Shown piece after piece: positions 1 through 6,726 of a stretch of DNA of 38,832 nt. A model generated the notes under the pieces. That model ran no database searches, had not been told where the DNA came from, and saw only the letters and a list, made by a program, of their open reading frames with translations. The position numbers and the translations under genes are program-made. Source of the DNA: Cytophagales bacterium (GTDB taxonomy: Bacteria; Bacteroidota; Bacteroidia; Cytophagales; UBA9547); the NCBI GenBank assembly GCA_013297755.1, contig JAAFIH010000036.1, forward strand, positions 1-38,832, read 5' to 3'. Numbering within the stretch: position 1 is the stretch's first letter; each line of letters opens with the position of its first letter.

Positions 1-210
1 TCAAAGCACGTCTCAAAGAAACTTCTCAGTCTTGGATAGCATCCATCATCTTAATTTTGAACCTCGTCAAAATGGCGGGGTTAAATTTGTATGCCAAATT
101 AGTAATAAAATTACAAATATTTATTACTTTAGTAGATAGTGTTGGATGGCTTATTTTTAATCAAAATAGAATTATTCTAAATAGGGTTTTGTGAGTTTTT
201 CAGCAGCCCC
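1..210 (+). mobile_element. Right end of an IS element: transposase C-terminus (partial) plus terminal inverted repeat
   Basis: An open frame enters from the left edge and ends at a TGA at 192-194. Its peptide includes KARLKETSQSWIASIIL followed by a hydrophobic, Leu/Ile-rich tail. This resembles the C-terminus of Bacteroidetes DDE transposases of the IS5/IS1182 type (established knowledge; family call tentative). Directly after the stop lies GTTTTTCAGCAGCCCC (195-210). Read inward this is GGGGCTGCTGAAAAAC, the usual look of an IS terminal inverted repeat with the outermost G-run at the border. The left part of the element, including the catalytic acids, is outside the window, so intactness cannot be judged. 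Confidence 0.5.
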
Positions 211-603
211 TAAATAATTTTAAATTCTATGCCTATATTTTGCATCTGGGGCATAATATTTGTTTTCAGTTGGTCATAGCTCATAAAGAATTTGACAGAT
301 GTAGTATTTGGCTTGTTCAATCCATATTTTAATAATGAGTATGATTTCAATTTCAGTTCGCAATTTAGTTTTTTTTGTCAAGAATATGAACTATAAAGTC
401 AAACGAAAACATTTTGTTCACTTGCTTTGTAGGAGGGTGGGCTTTGGTGCGTTGGGGTAGAATTAAATTTTGTATATAATCTTTAGCAAGGTGTGCAGGT
501 TTTCACCTCTTTTAATTTAAAAAGTGTTTGCTTTTCTGCCAGTCAATTTTTCGGATTGTCGTAATTTTTGGGAGGCTTTTAGAGTTACATTTAGCACACA
601 TTT
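211..603. other. Intergenic stretch without recognisable gene
   Basis: No frame on either strand gives a convincing protein. The stretch sits between the IS end and the 3' end of yraN. It is less AT-rich around 430-470 and 545-590. It may be leftover of the locus interrupted by the IS, but nothing in the translation identifies it. Confidence 0.4.
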
Positions 604-963
604 TTAAAAAGCATCTTCAAAATGTAATATTTCAATATTGTTTTTGTTTGTTTCGATAATAGCAATAATATCAAATTGAATATTTTTGTCCCATTGCAAG
701 TCAAAAATATAGTTTTCAGCAGCAGCTTTTATTTGATTCATCTTTGACTTAGAAACGGATTGCTCTGGATACCCAAAAGCAATTGATTTACGATATTTTA
801 CTTCTACAAAATGTAAAATATCGTTTTTTTTTGCAATAATATCTATCTCGAATCTACCAAAACGGTAATTTTTTTCTTCAATAACATACTGATTTTTAAT
901 CAAATAATCAGTTGCAATATTTTCGCCTATCTTACCTTTTTGGGTATTGCTTATTTTACCCAA
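604..963 (-). CDS. yraN: YraN/UPF0102 family predicted endonuclease-fold protein
   Basis: A 119-residue protein with the family length and pattern: N-terminal KGKIGENIATDYL helix, NYRFGRFEIDIIAK strand pair, then FVEVKYRK. The spacing D41...E54-x-K56 matches the PD-(D/E)xK nuclease fold predicted for UPF0102. The cellular role of the family is not settled; DNA or recombination metabolism is usually suggested. The start at 963 lies 3 bases after the stop of the upstream metZ-like gene, so the two are almost certainly co-transcribed and translationally close. The pairing with metZ looks like operon convenience rather than shared function. The sequence looks intact. Confidence 0.88.
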   Translation of the reverse strand: MGKISNTQKGKIGENIATDYLIKNQYVIEEKNYRFGRFEIDIIAKKNDILHFVEVKYRKSIAFGYPEQSVSKSKMNQIKAAAENYIFDLQWDKNIQFDIIAIIETNKNNIEILHFEDAF

Positions 964-966
964 TGT

Positions 967-2145
967 TTATATTTTTGATTTTTCTAGGGCTTGTTCTATA
1001 TCATTGATAATATCAGAAATATGCTCCAAACCAACCGAAATTCGTATTAAACCTGGTGTAATACCTACTGCCCTGCGATCGTCATCGGTAAGTTTTGAGT
1101 GTGTAGTAGATGCAGGATGGGTGGCAATAGTACGAGTATCGCCAAGATTGGCTGAGTGAGAAAACATCTCAAAAGCATTCAAAAAATTTCGACCTCTATC
1201 AATGCCACCTTTTACTTCAAATGTTACTAATCCGCCCCCCAATCTCATCTGAGATTTTGCCAAACTATATTGTGGATACGAAGGCAAATGAGGGTAAATA
1301 GTTCGTTCTATTTGGGTGTTTTTTTCTAAAAATTGAGCTACTTTGAGGGCATTTTCGCAATGTTTTTCCATTCTTATACTTAATGTTTCAAGACTTTTTG
1401 ATAAAATCCAACTATTAAAAGGCGAAAGCGATGGGCCAGTATGCCTTGCAAAAAAACGAATATCTTTGATTAATTCTTTTTTTCCTAGAATACAACCAGC
1501 AATTACTCGGCCTTGTCCATCAATAAATTTTGTAGCAGAGTGAGTTACCAAATCTATGCCAAATTTGGCAGGATTTTGCAAATAAGGTGTAGCAAAGCAA
1601 TTATCTACATTTGAAATAATATTATTTTTCTTACATAATTTGGCAAACCAATCCAAATCTATCAAGTCTAAAGATGGATTTGAGGGCGTTTCTATAAAAA
1701 ACATTTTAGTGTTGGGCTGTATCAAAGATTCCCAAGTTTCTGGTTTTTTTATATCTGCATAAGTGTAAGAAATTCCCCATTTGGGTAATATTTGAGTTAT
1801 AATTTGGTGTGTAGATCCAAAAATTGATCTACAAGCCAGTATGTGGTCGCCAGATTGCAGCAATGCGGCCATACTTGTAAACATAGCAGACATGCCAGAG
1901 GCAGTGGGTATGCCATCTTCGCAACCCTCTAAAAGACACATTTTTTCGATAAACTCGTTGTTGTTAGGGTTAGAAAATCGAGTATAAATGTTACCCGAAA
2001 TCTCGTCAGCAAACAAAGCACGGGCTTGTTCGGCATCGTCAAACACAAAACTTGAAGTCAAATAAAGTGGTGTACTATGTTCTCTAAACTGAGTTCGCTC
2101 GGTTTGGCTACGAATGGCTTGTGTTTCAAAATTATCAAATATCAT
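967..2145 (-). CDS. metZ: O-succinylhomoserine sulfhydrylase (PLP-dependent trans-sulfuration enzyme)
   Basis: A 392-residue Cys/Met-metabolism PLP enzyme of fold type I. It would convert O-succinyl- (or O-acetyl-) homoserine plus sulfide to homocysteine in methionine synthesis. Visible signatures are the N-terminal QTERTQFREHSTPLYLTSSF block typical of MetZ, the YTRFSNPN substrate/PLP loop, the SGMSAMF phosphate-binding segment, and the Schiff-base lysine in THSATKF (Lys206 from this start). A longer frame opens at 2169. I choose the ATG at 2145 because family members begin with MxFxTxAIRxQ, and because the upstream ATG would overlap the -7 element of the promoter at 2167-2196. Yran follows 3 bases downstream. 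Cystathionine gamma-synthase is the main alternative; the N-terminus favours MetZ. Confidence 0.85.
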   Translation of the reverse strand: MIFDNFETQAIRSQTERTQFREHSTPLYLTSSFVFDDAEQARALFADEISGNIYTRFSNPNNNEFIEKMCLLEGCEDGIPTASGMSAMFTSMAALLQSGDHILACRSIFGSTHQIITQILPKWGISYTYADIKKPETWESLIQPNTKMFFIETPSNPSLDLIDLDWFAKLCKKNNIISNVDNCFATPYLQNPAKFGIDLVTHSATKFIDGQGRVIAGCILGKKELIKDIRFFARHTGPSLSPFNSWILSKSLETLSIRMEKHCENALKVAQFLEKNTQIERTIYPHLPSYPQYSLAKSQMRLGGGLVTFEVKGGIDRGRNFLNAFEMFSHSANLGDTRTIATHPASTTHSKLTDDDRRAVGITPGLIRISVGLEHISDIINDIEQALEKSKI

Positions 2146-2166
2146 AATAATAAGTATTTTCAGATA

Positions 2167-2196
2167 CAAAAATAAGTATTTTTAATTTATACCAAA
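2167..2196 (-). promoter_or_regulatory. Bacteroidetes-type promoter of the metZ-yraN operon
   Basis: On the minus strand TTTG (2196-2193), an 18-base spacer and TATTTTTG (2174-2167) match the Bacteroidetes sigma consensus TTTG-N~19-TAnnTTTG. Transcription would begin near 2160, giving a leader of about 15 bases before the ATG at 2145. Confidence 0.6.
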
Positions 2197-2522
2197 TAAT
2201 ATTTTAACAAATATTTGATTTATTTAAAATAAAGAAATTTTATTTTATGATTTCTTAATTAACATGATTTTAATCTTACTTAGGATAAAGTCAAAAATAA
2301 AATTCTATGAAATTACCCAAAACAATTTCTTTACCAAGTATAGTACTCAAAATAGAGTAACTATTTATAATACTTTTAAAAAAATATTATTTATAAAGTA
2401 ATATTTTTTTTAAAATTTTAATATTTTCAGATGAGCTTACTAAGTATTGTAACAAATATTTGAAAATAATTAATAGATTATATTTATATATTGATGAAGC
2501 TATTTAGCATTACAGCAAAAAA
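2197..2522. other. AT-rich intergenic region
   Basis: No coding frame is convincing here. The stretch separates the 3' end of the RmlD-like gene from the metZ promoter. A 13-base word AACAAATATTTGA occurs at 2206-2218 and again at 2451-2463. I see no riboswitch core (in particular no SAM riboswitch motif) despite the downstream methionine gene, and no clear terminator hairpin. Confidence 0.4.
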
Positions 2523-3431
2523 CTATGATAGCATCTGGTGTGCTACAATTTCTATACCTTGATCAAAACTATGAGGATTGTATCCAAGTACTTTCACGGC
2601 TTTATCAATAATAAACCCTGTTTTGGCGGGCCTAAGTGCAGGTTGTGAAAAAGTACTAGAATCGGCTTTGGTAATAAAAGAGGCATCTAGTTTGAAAAAA
2701 TATACAACTTTCATCGCCATTTGGTAAGGATTTAGAAAATCTTTACCCGAAATATTAAAAATACCTTCAGCTTTTTGATCAGCAATTAAATAGCAACCCT
2801 GTGCCAAATCTTCAGCCAAGGTTGGGGTTCGCCACTGGTCGTCTACAACTTTGATGATTTTTTTATCTTCTAAAGATTTTTTGACCCATAAAATAATATT
2901 TGTTCGGCTCATGTCATAAGCTATACCATATACCAAGACTGTACGGGCAATACTCCATTTCAAATTTGGCATATTTTGTATTATTTCTTCTGCAACCAAT
3001 TTAGTATATCCATAAAAACTTACTGGATATGGTTTGGCATCTTCTGCAAGAGGGCCTTGTTTGCCATCAAATATAAAATCTGTGGAAAGATGTACCAAAA
3101 AAGCATTATTGTTGGCACAAGATTGGGCAATGTTTTTGGTAGCGATTGTGTTTTGCAACCATGCTTCTTCTTTTTGCAATTCGCAAGCATCTACATTAGT
3201 CATGGCAGCTGCATGAATTACAATATTAGGCTTGTGTTTTTGGATGATAAATTCTACATCGTTTGGATTGGTAATATCCAAAGATTCATATTCGTAATTT
3301 TCCTTTTTGGGCAATCTGTTTTTGCCTCTACCAGTAGCTACAAGGGTATATTTATTGTTTAAAACAATAAGTTCTACTAATTTTTGTCCCAATAAACCAT
3401 TGGCACCTGTAAGTAATATTTTTGCTTTCAT
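2523..3431 (-). CDS. RmlD-like NAD(P)-dependent sugar-nucleotide reductase (extended SDR)
   Basis: A 302-residue extended short-chain dehydrogenase of the RmlD (dTDP-4-dehydrorhamnose reductase) substrate-binding family. The Rossmann motif TGANGLLG (Gly9, Gly12, Gly15) binds NAD(P). HAAAMTNVDACE, LSTDFIFDG and the catalytic Tyr140-xxx-Lys144 (YGYTK) follow in the usual order. The length is typical. It would reduce a 4-keto sugar nucleotide for cell-surface polysaccharide. No other rhamnose or O-antigen genes are nearby, so the exact substrate is open. Many Bacteroidetes carry such solitary RmlD-like genes. A TATATTTG promoter element lies 47 bases upstream of the start. The gene appears complete and monocistronic. 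Confidence 0.78.
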   Translation of the reverse strand: MKAKILLTGANGLLGQKLVELIVLNNKYTLVATGRGKNRLPKKENYEYESLDITNPNDVEFIIQKHKPNIVIHAAAMTNVDACELQKEEAWLQNTIATKNIAQSCANNNAFLVHLSTDFIFDGKQGPLAEDAKPYPVSFYGYTKLVAEEIIQNMPNLKWSIARTVLVYGIAYDMSRTNIILWVKKSLEDKKIIKVVDDQWRTPTLAEDLAQGCYLIADQKAEGIFNISGKDFLNPYQMAMKVVYFFKLDASFITKADSSTFSQPALRPAKTGFIIDKAVKVLGYNPHSFDQGIEIVAHQMLS

Positions 3432-3477
3432 GAAAAATAAAAAAATCTTGTATATAAGTTTTTAAATTTAATTTTTA

Positions 3478-3485
3478 CAAATATA
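3478..3485 (-). promoter_or_regulatory. Candidate -7 element for the RmlD-like gene
   Basis: The minus strand reads TATATTTG, a full match to TAnnTTTG, 47 bases upstream of the start at 3431. No good TTTG lies at the expected -33 distance, so this is a partial promoter match. It sits in a divergent intergenic region, 34 bases from the candidate apaG promoter. Confidence 0.35.
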
Positions 3486-3519
3486 TACCAAGAATTGAAC
3501 ATATTATTGTAAAATTTGG

Positions 3520-3527
3520 TATTTTTG
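3520..3527 (+). promoter_or_regulatory. Candidate -7 element for apaG
   Basis: TATTTTTG matches TAnnTTTG. A TTG at 3495-3497 is at a slightly long -33 spacing (22 bases). The element lies about 100 bases upstream of the apaG start, implying a leader of roughly 95 bases. The rest of 3432-3629 is AT-rich and holds nothing else recognisable. Confidence 0.35.
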
Positions 3528-3629
3528 TGAAAGTGAGAATTAGATTTAATAATTAAGTAAAAAGTTTTTAGTTTTATTAATCATATATAAGATTTTCAAT
3601 AATTATTGTGATTTAATGTATATAGAAAT

Positions 3630-4016
3630 ATGGTAGCAGCAATTACAGAAGGAATAAAAATTAGTGTTCGTACAGAATATCAACCCGAGTATTCTAGTCC
3701 TTATAATATGCATTATGTGTTTATTTATAAAATATTAATAGAAAATACGAGTGATTATACTGTGCAACTATTAAGAAGACACTGGCTGATTTATGATACT
3801 GATTCTAGTATCAAAGAGGTAGAGGGCGAGGGAGTAGTTGGCCAGCAACCTATACTTGAAAGTGGGGATTCGCATTCGTATGTTTCGGGTTGTAATCTAA
3901 AATCTTCGATAGGCAAAATGAAAGGAACTTATACGATGGAAAGGATTATTGATGGCAAAAAATTTGAAGTTACGATACCAGAATTCAATTTGATAGCACC
4001 ATTTAGGTACAATTAA
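3630..4016 (+). CDS. apaG: ApaG domain protein
   Basis: A 128-residue single-domain ApaG protein of normal family length. Recognisable segments are ITEGIKISVRTEYQPEYS, YVFIYKILIENTSDYTVQLLRRHWLIYD, the glycine-rich GEGVVGQQPILESGDSHSYVSG and the closing APFRYN. The family adopts an immunoglobulin/fibronectin-III-like beta sandwich. It has been linked to Co2+/Mg2+ homeostasis and, in eukaryotic relatives, to F-box proteins; its bacterial biochemical role remains unclear. The gene stands alone on the plus strand between the divergent RmlD-like gene and the tRNA pair. Confidence 0.92.
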   Translation: MVAAITEGIKISVRTEYQPEYSSPYNMHYVFIYKILIENTSDYTVQLLRRHWLIYDTDSSIKEVEGEGVVGQQPILESGDSHSYVSGCNLKSSIGKMKGTYTMERIIDGKKFEVTIPEFNLIAPFRYN

Positions 4017-4089
4017 ATTATTTTAAAATAAAATTTGGAAATGCAAAAACAAGAACTATATTTGCAATCCTTTTGAAAAAAGATAGAAT

Positions 4090-4176
4090 AGAGAGATGCC
4101 TGAGAGGCCGAAAGGAACAGTTTGCTAAATTGTCGTACTGGTAACGGTACCGAGGGTTCGAATCCCTCTCTCTCTA
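4090..4176 (+). tRNA. tRNA-Ser (anticodon GCT)
   Basis: A complete cloverleaf can be drawn. The acceptor stem AGAGAGA (4090-4096) pairs with TCTCTCT (4169-4175), the anticodon stem-loop carries TTGCTAA, and the T arm is GAGGG-TTCGAAT-CCCTC (4152-4168). A long variable arm lies around GTACTGGTAACGGTAC, as required for a serine tRNA. CCA is not encoded. GCT reads AGC/AGT codons. Confidence 0.93.
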
Positions 4177-4198
4177 CATCATACTATTGATACCGTTT

Positions 4199-4272
4199 CG
4201 GGGTGTAGCGTAGCCCGGTATCGCGCCTGCTTTGGGAGCAGGAGGTCGTAGGTTCGAATCCTGCCACCCCGA
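4199..4272 (+). tRNA. tRNA-Pro (anticodon TGG)
   Basis: The acceptor stem CGGGGTG (4199-4205) pairs with CACCCCG (4265-4271). The anticodon stem CCTGC/GCAGG encloses TTTGGGA with anticodon TGG, and the T loop TTCGAAT is standard. CCA is not encoded. It is followed by the integrase gene of the element, so its 3' end is the likely integration target, a role tRNA genes often play for tyrosine recombinases. Confidence 0.95.
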
Positions 4273-4310
4273 CTTAATTTAAATTTAAAATATAAATTTC
4301 AAAAATTTAA

Positions 4311-4341
4311 AGTGTAGTATTATTTTGCTACACTTTTTTTA
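4311..4341 (+). terminator. Rho-independent terminator after the tRNA pair
   Basis: The stem AGTGTAG (4311-4317) pairs with CTACACT (4328-4334), with a 10-base loop and a T-run at 4334-4340. It ends transcription of the tRNA-Ser/tRNA-Pro unit just 3 bases before the integrase start codon. It either predates integration or was brought in with the element. Confidence 0.7.
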
Positions 4342-4343
4342 TT

Positions 4344-5477
4344 ATGATAATTAAAAATGCTAAAATTTATTTTTATCTAAGAAATAAAAATATTTACGCT
4401 CAAATTGTATACAATAAAAAACGCTCTATAGCTTTTAGCACTGGTATAAAATCAAATTGTAATTTTGATAAAATTACTCAAAGATTTGAAAATGATTCAA
4501 TCGCTAACTTAAAACTTGAAAGTCTTAAAGTTTCTATTTATAATATTGAATTAAAATTTGCTAATTCAAATCAGATTTTAGATGCTGAAACTTTAAAATC
4601 TCTTCTAATTATTGAAAATTTCAAAAAAAAATTAATTGAAGTTTTAACAAAATTTATATCCAAAGAAAAGAGTAACAAAGAAATTACTACTCGCACATTA
4701 CAAACATATTCAACTAGGTCTAATGGATTAATTAAATTTCTAAGTGAAACTAATAACTTGGACATATTAATTTCGGAAGTAGACATACTTTTTGTAAAAA
4801 AATACGAATCGTGGCTTATATTAAAAAAATACAAAAATAGTTATTGCAATAAAAATCTGCAATTTTTAAATCAAATTCTTTTTTTTTGTACTTTAGAAAA
4901 GTATATATTAAATAATTGTATGTATAAATATATTTATTTAAAAAGTGATACAAAATCAAATACTAATTTTTTAAAAACAGAAGAGTTACAAAAAATTGAA
5001 TTCAAGAATTTTGAAAACGAACGTTTAAATCGTACAAAAGACTGGTTTTTATTTCAATGTTATACTGGTTTATCATATTCTGATATGCTTATTTTTAATC
5101 CAAAATCTAATTTAAAAATTGAAAAAGAATTAGAATGGATAATAGGATATAGAAAAAATACAAAATCAAATTATCAATTACCCCTTATAAAACAAGCTAA
5201 AACAATACTTAATAAATATCCTAATGGCTTTGAAATTATATCAAACGTAAATTACAATGTTTATATTAAAGAAATAATAGCTATTTGTAATATAAACAAA
5301 CCAAATATAAATAGTAGTTCAAGCAGAAAAACATTTGGAAACTATTGTATTGAGAAAGGTTGCAATTTACAAACAATTTCAGAGATGCTTGGACATAAAG
5401 ATACAAGACTAACTTCTCGTGTTTATGTTGATATTCGTAAAAGTAAAATTTTAAAAGATATGGAAGTAATTTTATAA
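4344..5477 (+). CDS. Tyrosine recombinase / phage integrase
   Basis: A 377-residue integrase of the Bacteroidetes type with an N-terminal arm-binding region (about 1-95), a SAM-like core-binding domain (about 100-205) and a C-terminal catalytic domain (about 210-377). The beta-hairpin lysine region GYRKNTKSNYQLPL, Arg328, His351 (LGHKD) and the nucleophile Tyr361 (SRVYVDI) are present. Two canonical positions differ: the first Arg (in TGLxYSD) is Ser244, as in some relatives, and the His of HxxR is a Ser (residue 325). It is therefore divergent and perhaps impaired. The gene lies directly downstream of tRNA-Pro, reading away from it. It overlaps the 3' end of the convergent holin-like gene by 55 bases, so the element's two arms collide here. 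It is strikingly AT-rich and Lys/Asn/Ile-heavy. Confidence 0.88.
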   Translation: MIIKNAKIYFYLRNKNIYAQIVYNKKRSIAFSTGIKSNCNFDKITQRFENDSIANLKLESLKVSIYNIELKFANSNQILDAETLKSLLIIENFKKKLIEVLTKFISKEKSNKEITTRTLQTYSTRSNGLIKFLSETNNLDILISEVDILFVKKYESWLILKKYKNSYCNKNLQFLNQILFFCTLEKYILNNCMYKYIYLKSDTKSNTNFLKTEELQKIEFKNFENERLNRTKDWFLFQCYTGLSYSDMLIFNPKSNLKIEKELEWIIGYRKNTKSNYQLPLIKQAKTILNKYPNGFEIISNVNYNVYIKEIIAICNINKPNINSSSSRKTFGNYCIEKGCNLQTISEMLGHKDTRLTSRVYVDIRKSKILKDMEVIL

Positions 5478-5701
5478 AAGTTGAGGGTTCGCCTCAATAT
5501 ACTTGCAAATTCATCGGGGATAAATATGAGTACCAAGCCCAAAGCTCCTATCAAATAAATAAAAAAATCGTCCACAGGTTCGTTTACAAGGACAAACATA
5601 GGTATTATCTTGAGGCTAAGGGCTATAAGCAATAGCAAATAAGCCATAAAATTGGACAATGGATGGTTCACGGGATTGGTATTTTTTAGGATGCGTTTCA
5701 T
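5423..5701 (-). CDS. Small two-helix membrane protein, holin candidate
   Basis: A 92-residue protein with two predicted membrane helices, about 18-40 (FMAYLLLLIALSLKIIPMF) and 45-62 (FFIYLIGALGLVLIFIP), and a basic C-terminal tail. It starts inside the stop codon of the lysozyme gene (TAATG, one-base overlap), so the two are translationally coupled. A small membrane protein coupled to a muralytic enzyme is the classic layout of a phage lysis cassette, hence the holin inference; no family is recognised. Its last 18 codons lie antisense to the integrase 3' end. It is the last gene of the late operon. Confidence 0.55.
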   Translation of the reverse strand: MKRILKNTNPVNHPLSNFMAYLLLLIALSLKIIPMFVLVNEPVDDFFIYLIGALGLVLIFIPDEFASILRRTLNFYKITSISFKILLLRIST

Positions 5702-6303
5702 TATGATTTTCGTTTATTGGATTTGATTAAAAAAAAAAGGCCTATGACTAAGGCAGCAACTCCAGCACCTGCTGAGGTTTTGTCGATGGGTAGGTTAGTC
5801 ATAAAACTTTTGGCTCGTATCAACCAGCCTTTCTGAAATTGGGTTTGATTGCCTTTGGATATGGCATTATAATATCGCACTCGTGCATCAGTTATCGATG
5901 TCAGGATTTTTGGTTCACTACCTGCGTTGAGAGTGTCTGCAAGGGTTTTTCCTTTTTTTAAGGCGTTATCAATAATAAATTTATCTGAAACTATGTTTCT
6001 GCCAGTGTTTACAAAATGATCCACCACGGTTTCTGCAATAGGTTGAGAGTTGATATTATCAGCTTGCATTTTGACCCAAAAGTTGGCTTTGTAAAATGCT
6101 TTTACCAATGGTTCCAGGTTTGTGAAAACTACGTTGTATTTTATGGGTTTGGGTTGTTTGTCAATAATGGCCCAGCCCAGCCATTTAGGGAAATTTTTTC
6201 GTGTGATTCCACGATAGGTTTCTCCGCCACGGTCGGCCTTGAGGTTGGAATAGCCCCCCTCGTGCTTGAGTAGTTTTGGTATAAATAAAGAGAAGTTGGC
6301 CAT
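5701..6303 (-). CDS. GH108-type lysozyme with C-terminal membrane anchor
   Basis: A 200-residue protein. Residues 1-170 match the GH108 (secretion-activator/N-acetylmuramidase) family: F-IPKLLKHEGGYSN with catalytic Glu15, the ADRGGETYRGITRKNF loop with Asp24, and the later PG_binding_3-like half (ITDARVRYYNAISKGN-Q-F-KGWLIRA). It would cleave peptidoglycan during lysis or entry. Unusually it ends in a hydrophobic helix (about 177-194, AGVAALVIGLFFLI) plus a Lys/Arg tail, so it is membrane-anchored with the enzyme on the other side. There is no N-terminal signal peptide. The stop overlaps the holin-like start by one base. The anchor suggests either a signal-arrest-like lysis enzyme or a virion-membrane enzyme. 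Confidence 0.85.
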   Translation of the reverse strand: MANFSLFIPKLLKHEGGYSNLKADRGGETYRGITRKNFPKWLGWAIIDKQPKPIKYNVVFTNLEPLVKAFYKANFWVKMQADNINSQPIAETVVDHFVNTGRNIVSDKFIIDNALKKGKTLADTLNAGSEPKILTSITDARVRYYNAISKGNQTQFQKGWLIRAKSFMTNLPIDKTSAGAGVAALVIGLFFLIKSNKRKS

Positions 6304-6328
6304 GGTTTTGATTATTGATTATTAATTA

Positions 6329-6559
6329 TTAATTATTAATTTTTGCTTGTAATTCTGCTACTGAATTTATTTCAATTATGGCACAATCAAGTGAACTGAT
6401 GGCTTTTTCTAACCATGCAATTTGATTGTCTAAATTTTTTTTTTCATTTTTTTCTGAGGCTTTATAAAATCTCGAATTTAAAATATTCTCTTTATGAATG
6501 ATTAGTTTATATTTTTGAGGTTGTAAATTTGATATTAATTGTGTTATGTCTAATTTCAT
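6329..6559 (-). CDS. Small hypothetical protein of the element
   Basis: A 76-residue protein, unrecognised. It is hydrophilic, Lys/Asn/Ile-rich and probably mostly helical (LDNQIAWLEKAISSLDCAIIEINSVAELQAKI), with coiled-coil character in the second half and no membrane segment. It sits between a structured intergenic region (6560-6726) and the lysozyme gene, 25 bases upstream of the latter. Position next to the lysis cassette could suggest a lysis regulator, but nothing in the sequence shows this. Confidence 0.6.
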   Translation of the reverse strand: MKLDITQLISNLQPQKYKLIIHKENILNSRFYKASEKNEKKNLDNQIAWLEKAISSLDCAIIEINSVAELQAKINN

Positions 6560-6614
6560 GTTGTTTTTTTTAATTATTAATTTGAACTTTAGATTTTTTT
6601 TTGCGTTGTTTGTG

Positions 6615-6720
6615 GTAGAAAGTCGTAAAGGGCTGAGGTTGGAGGGGCTATTAACTGGGCTTCTTAGCAGGTATACCTTACGACCAGTTATTTAAAAGCC
6701 TTGCTAGTCAAGGCTTTTTT
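6615..6720 (+). ncRNA. Candidate structured RNA (pseudoknot plus terminator)
   Basis: The longest gap in the late operon contains ordered pairing on the plus strand. GTCGTAA (6622-6628) pairs with TTACGAC (6678-6684), and TAACTGG (6652-6658) pairs with CCAGTTA (6684-6690). Only one base is shared and the stems interleave, i.e. a pseudoknot topology. A strong hairpin with T6 follows (6694-6720), giving a discrete end for a plus-strand RNA of about 105 nt. The segment is clearly more GC-rich than its surroundings. Function is unknown; it would be antisense to the late transcript. The same palindromes could instead act as a DNA site, or as a leader of the minus-strand gene at 6329-6559. Confidence 0.35.
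6694..6720 (+). terminator. Strong hairpin terminator in the late operon gap
   Basis: The stem AAAAGCCTTG (6694-6703) pairs with CAAGGCTTTT (6709-6718) around a 5-base loop, followed by T to 6720. The T-run favours plus-strand termination. On the minus strand it lies right after the stop of the 6727-7134 gene with a weaker U4 tail, so it may also attenuate the late transcript before the lysis genes. Confidence 0.65.
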
Positions 6721-6726
6721 AATGCC

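Noticed and set aside
2155-2463. Direct repeat of TATTTTCAGAT and AACAAATATTTGA words around 2155-2218 and 2423-2463
   Set aside because: The words are short and AT-rich, with unequal spacing; chance similarity in such sequence cannot be excluded.
2146-2522. Possible SAM or other riboswitch upstream of metZ
   Set aside because: No conserved riboswitch core is seen on the minus strand, and the predicted promoter leaves a leader of only about 15 bases.
6615-6690. tRNA-like or known ribozyme (HDV, hammerhead) in the structured gap
   Set aside because: No TTCGAAT-type T arm and no hammerhead core; the HDV order of helices is not met because no P4 separates the two 3' strands.
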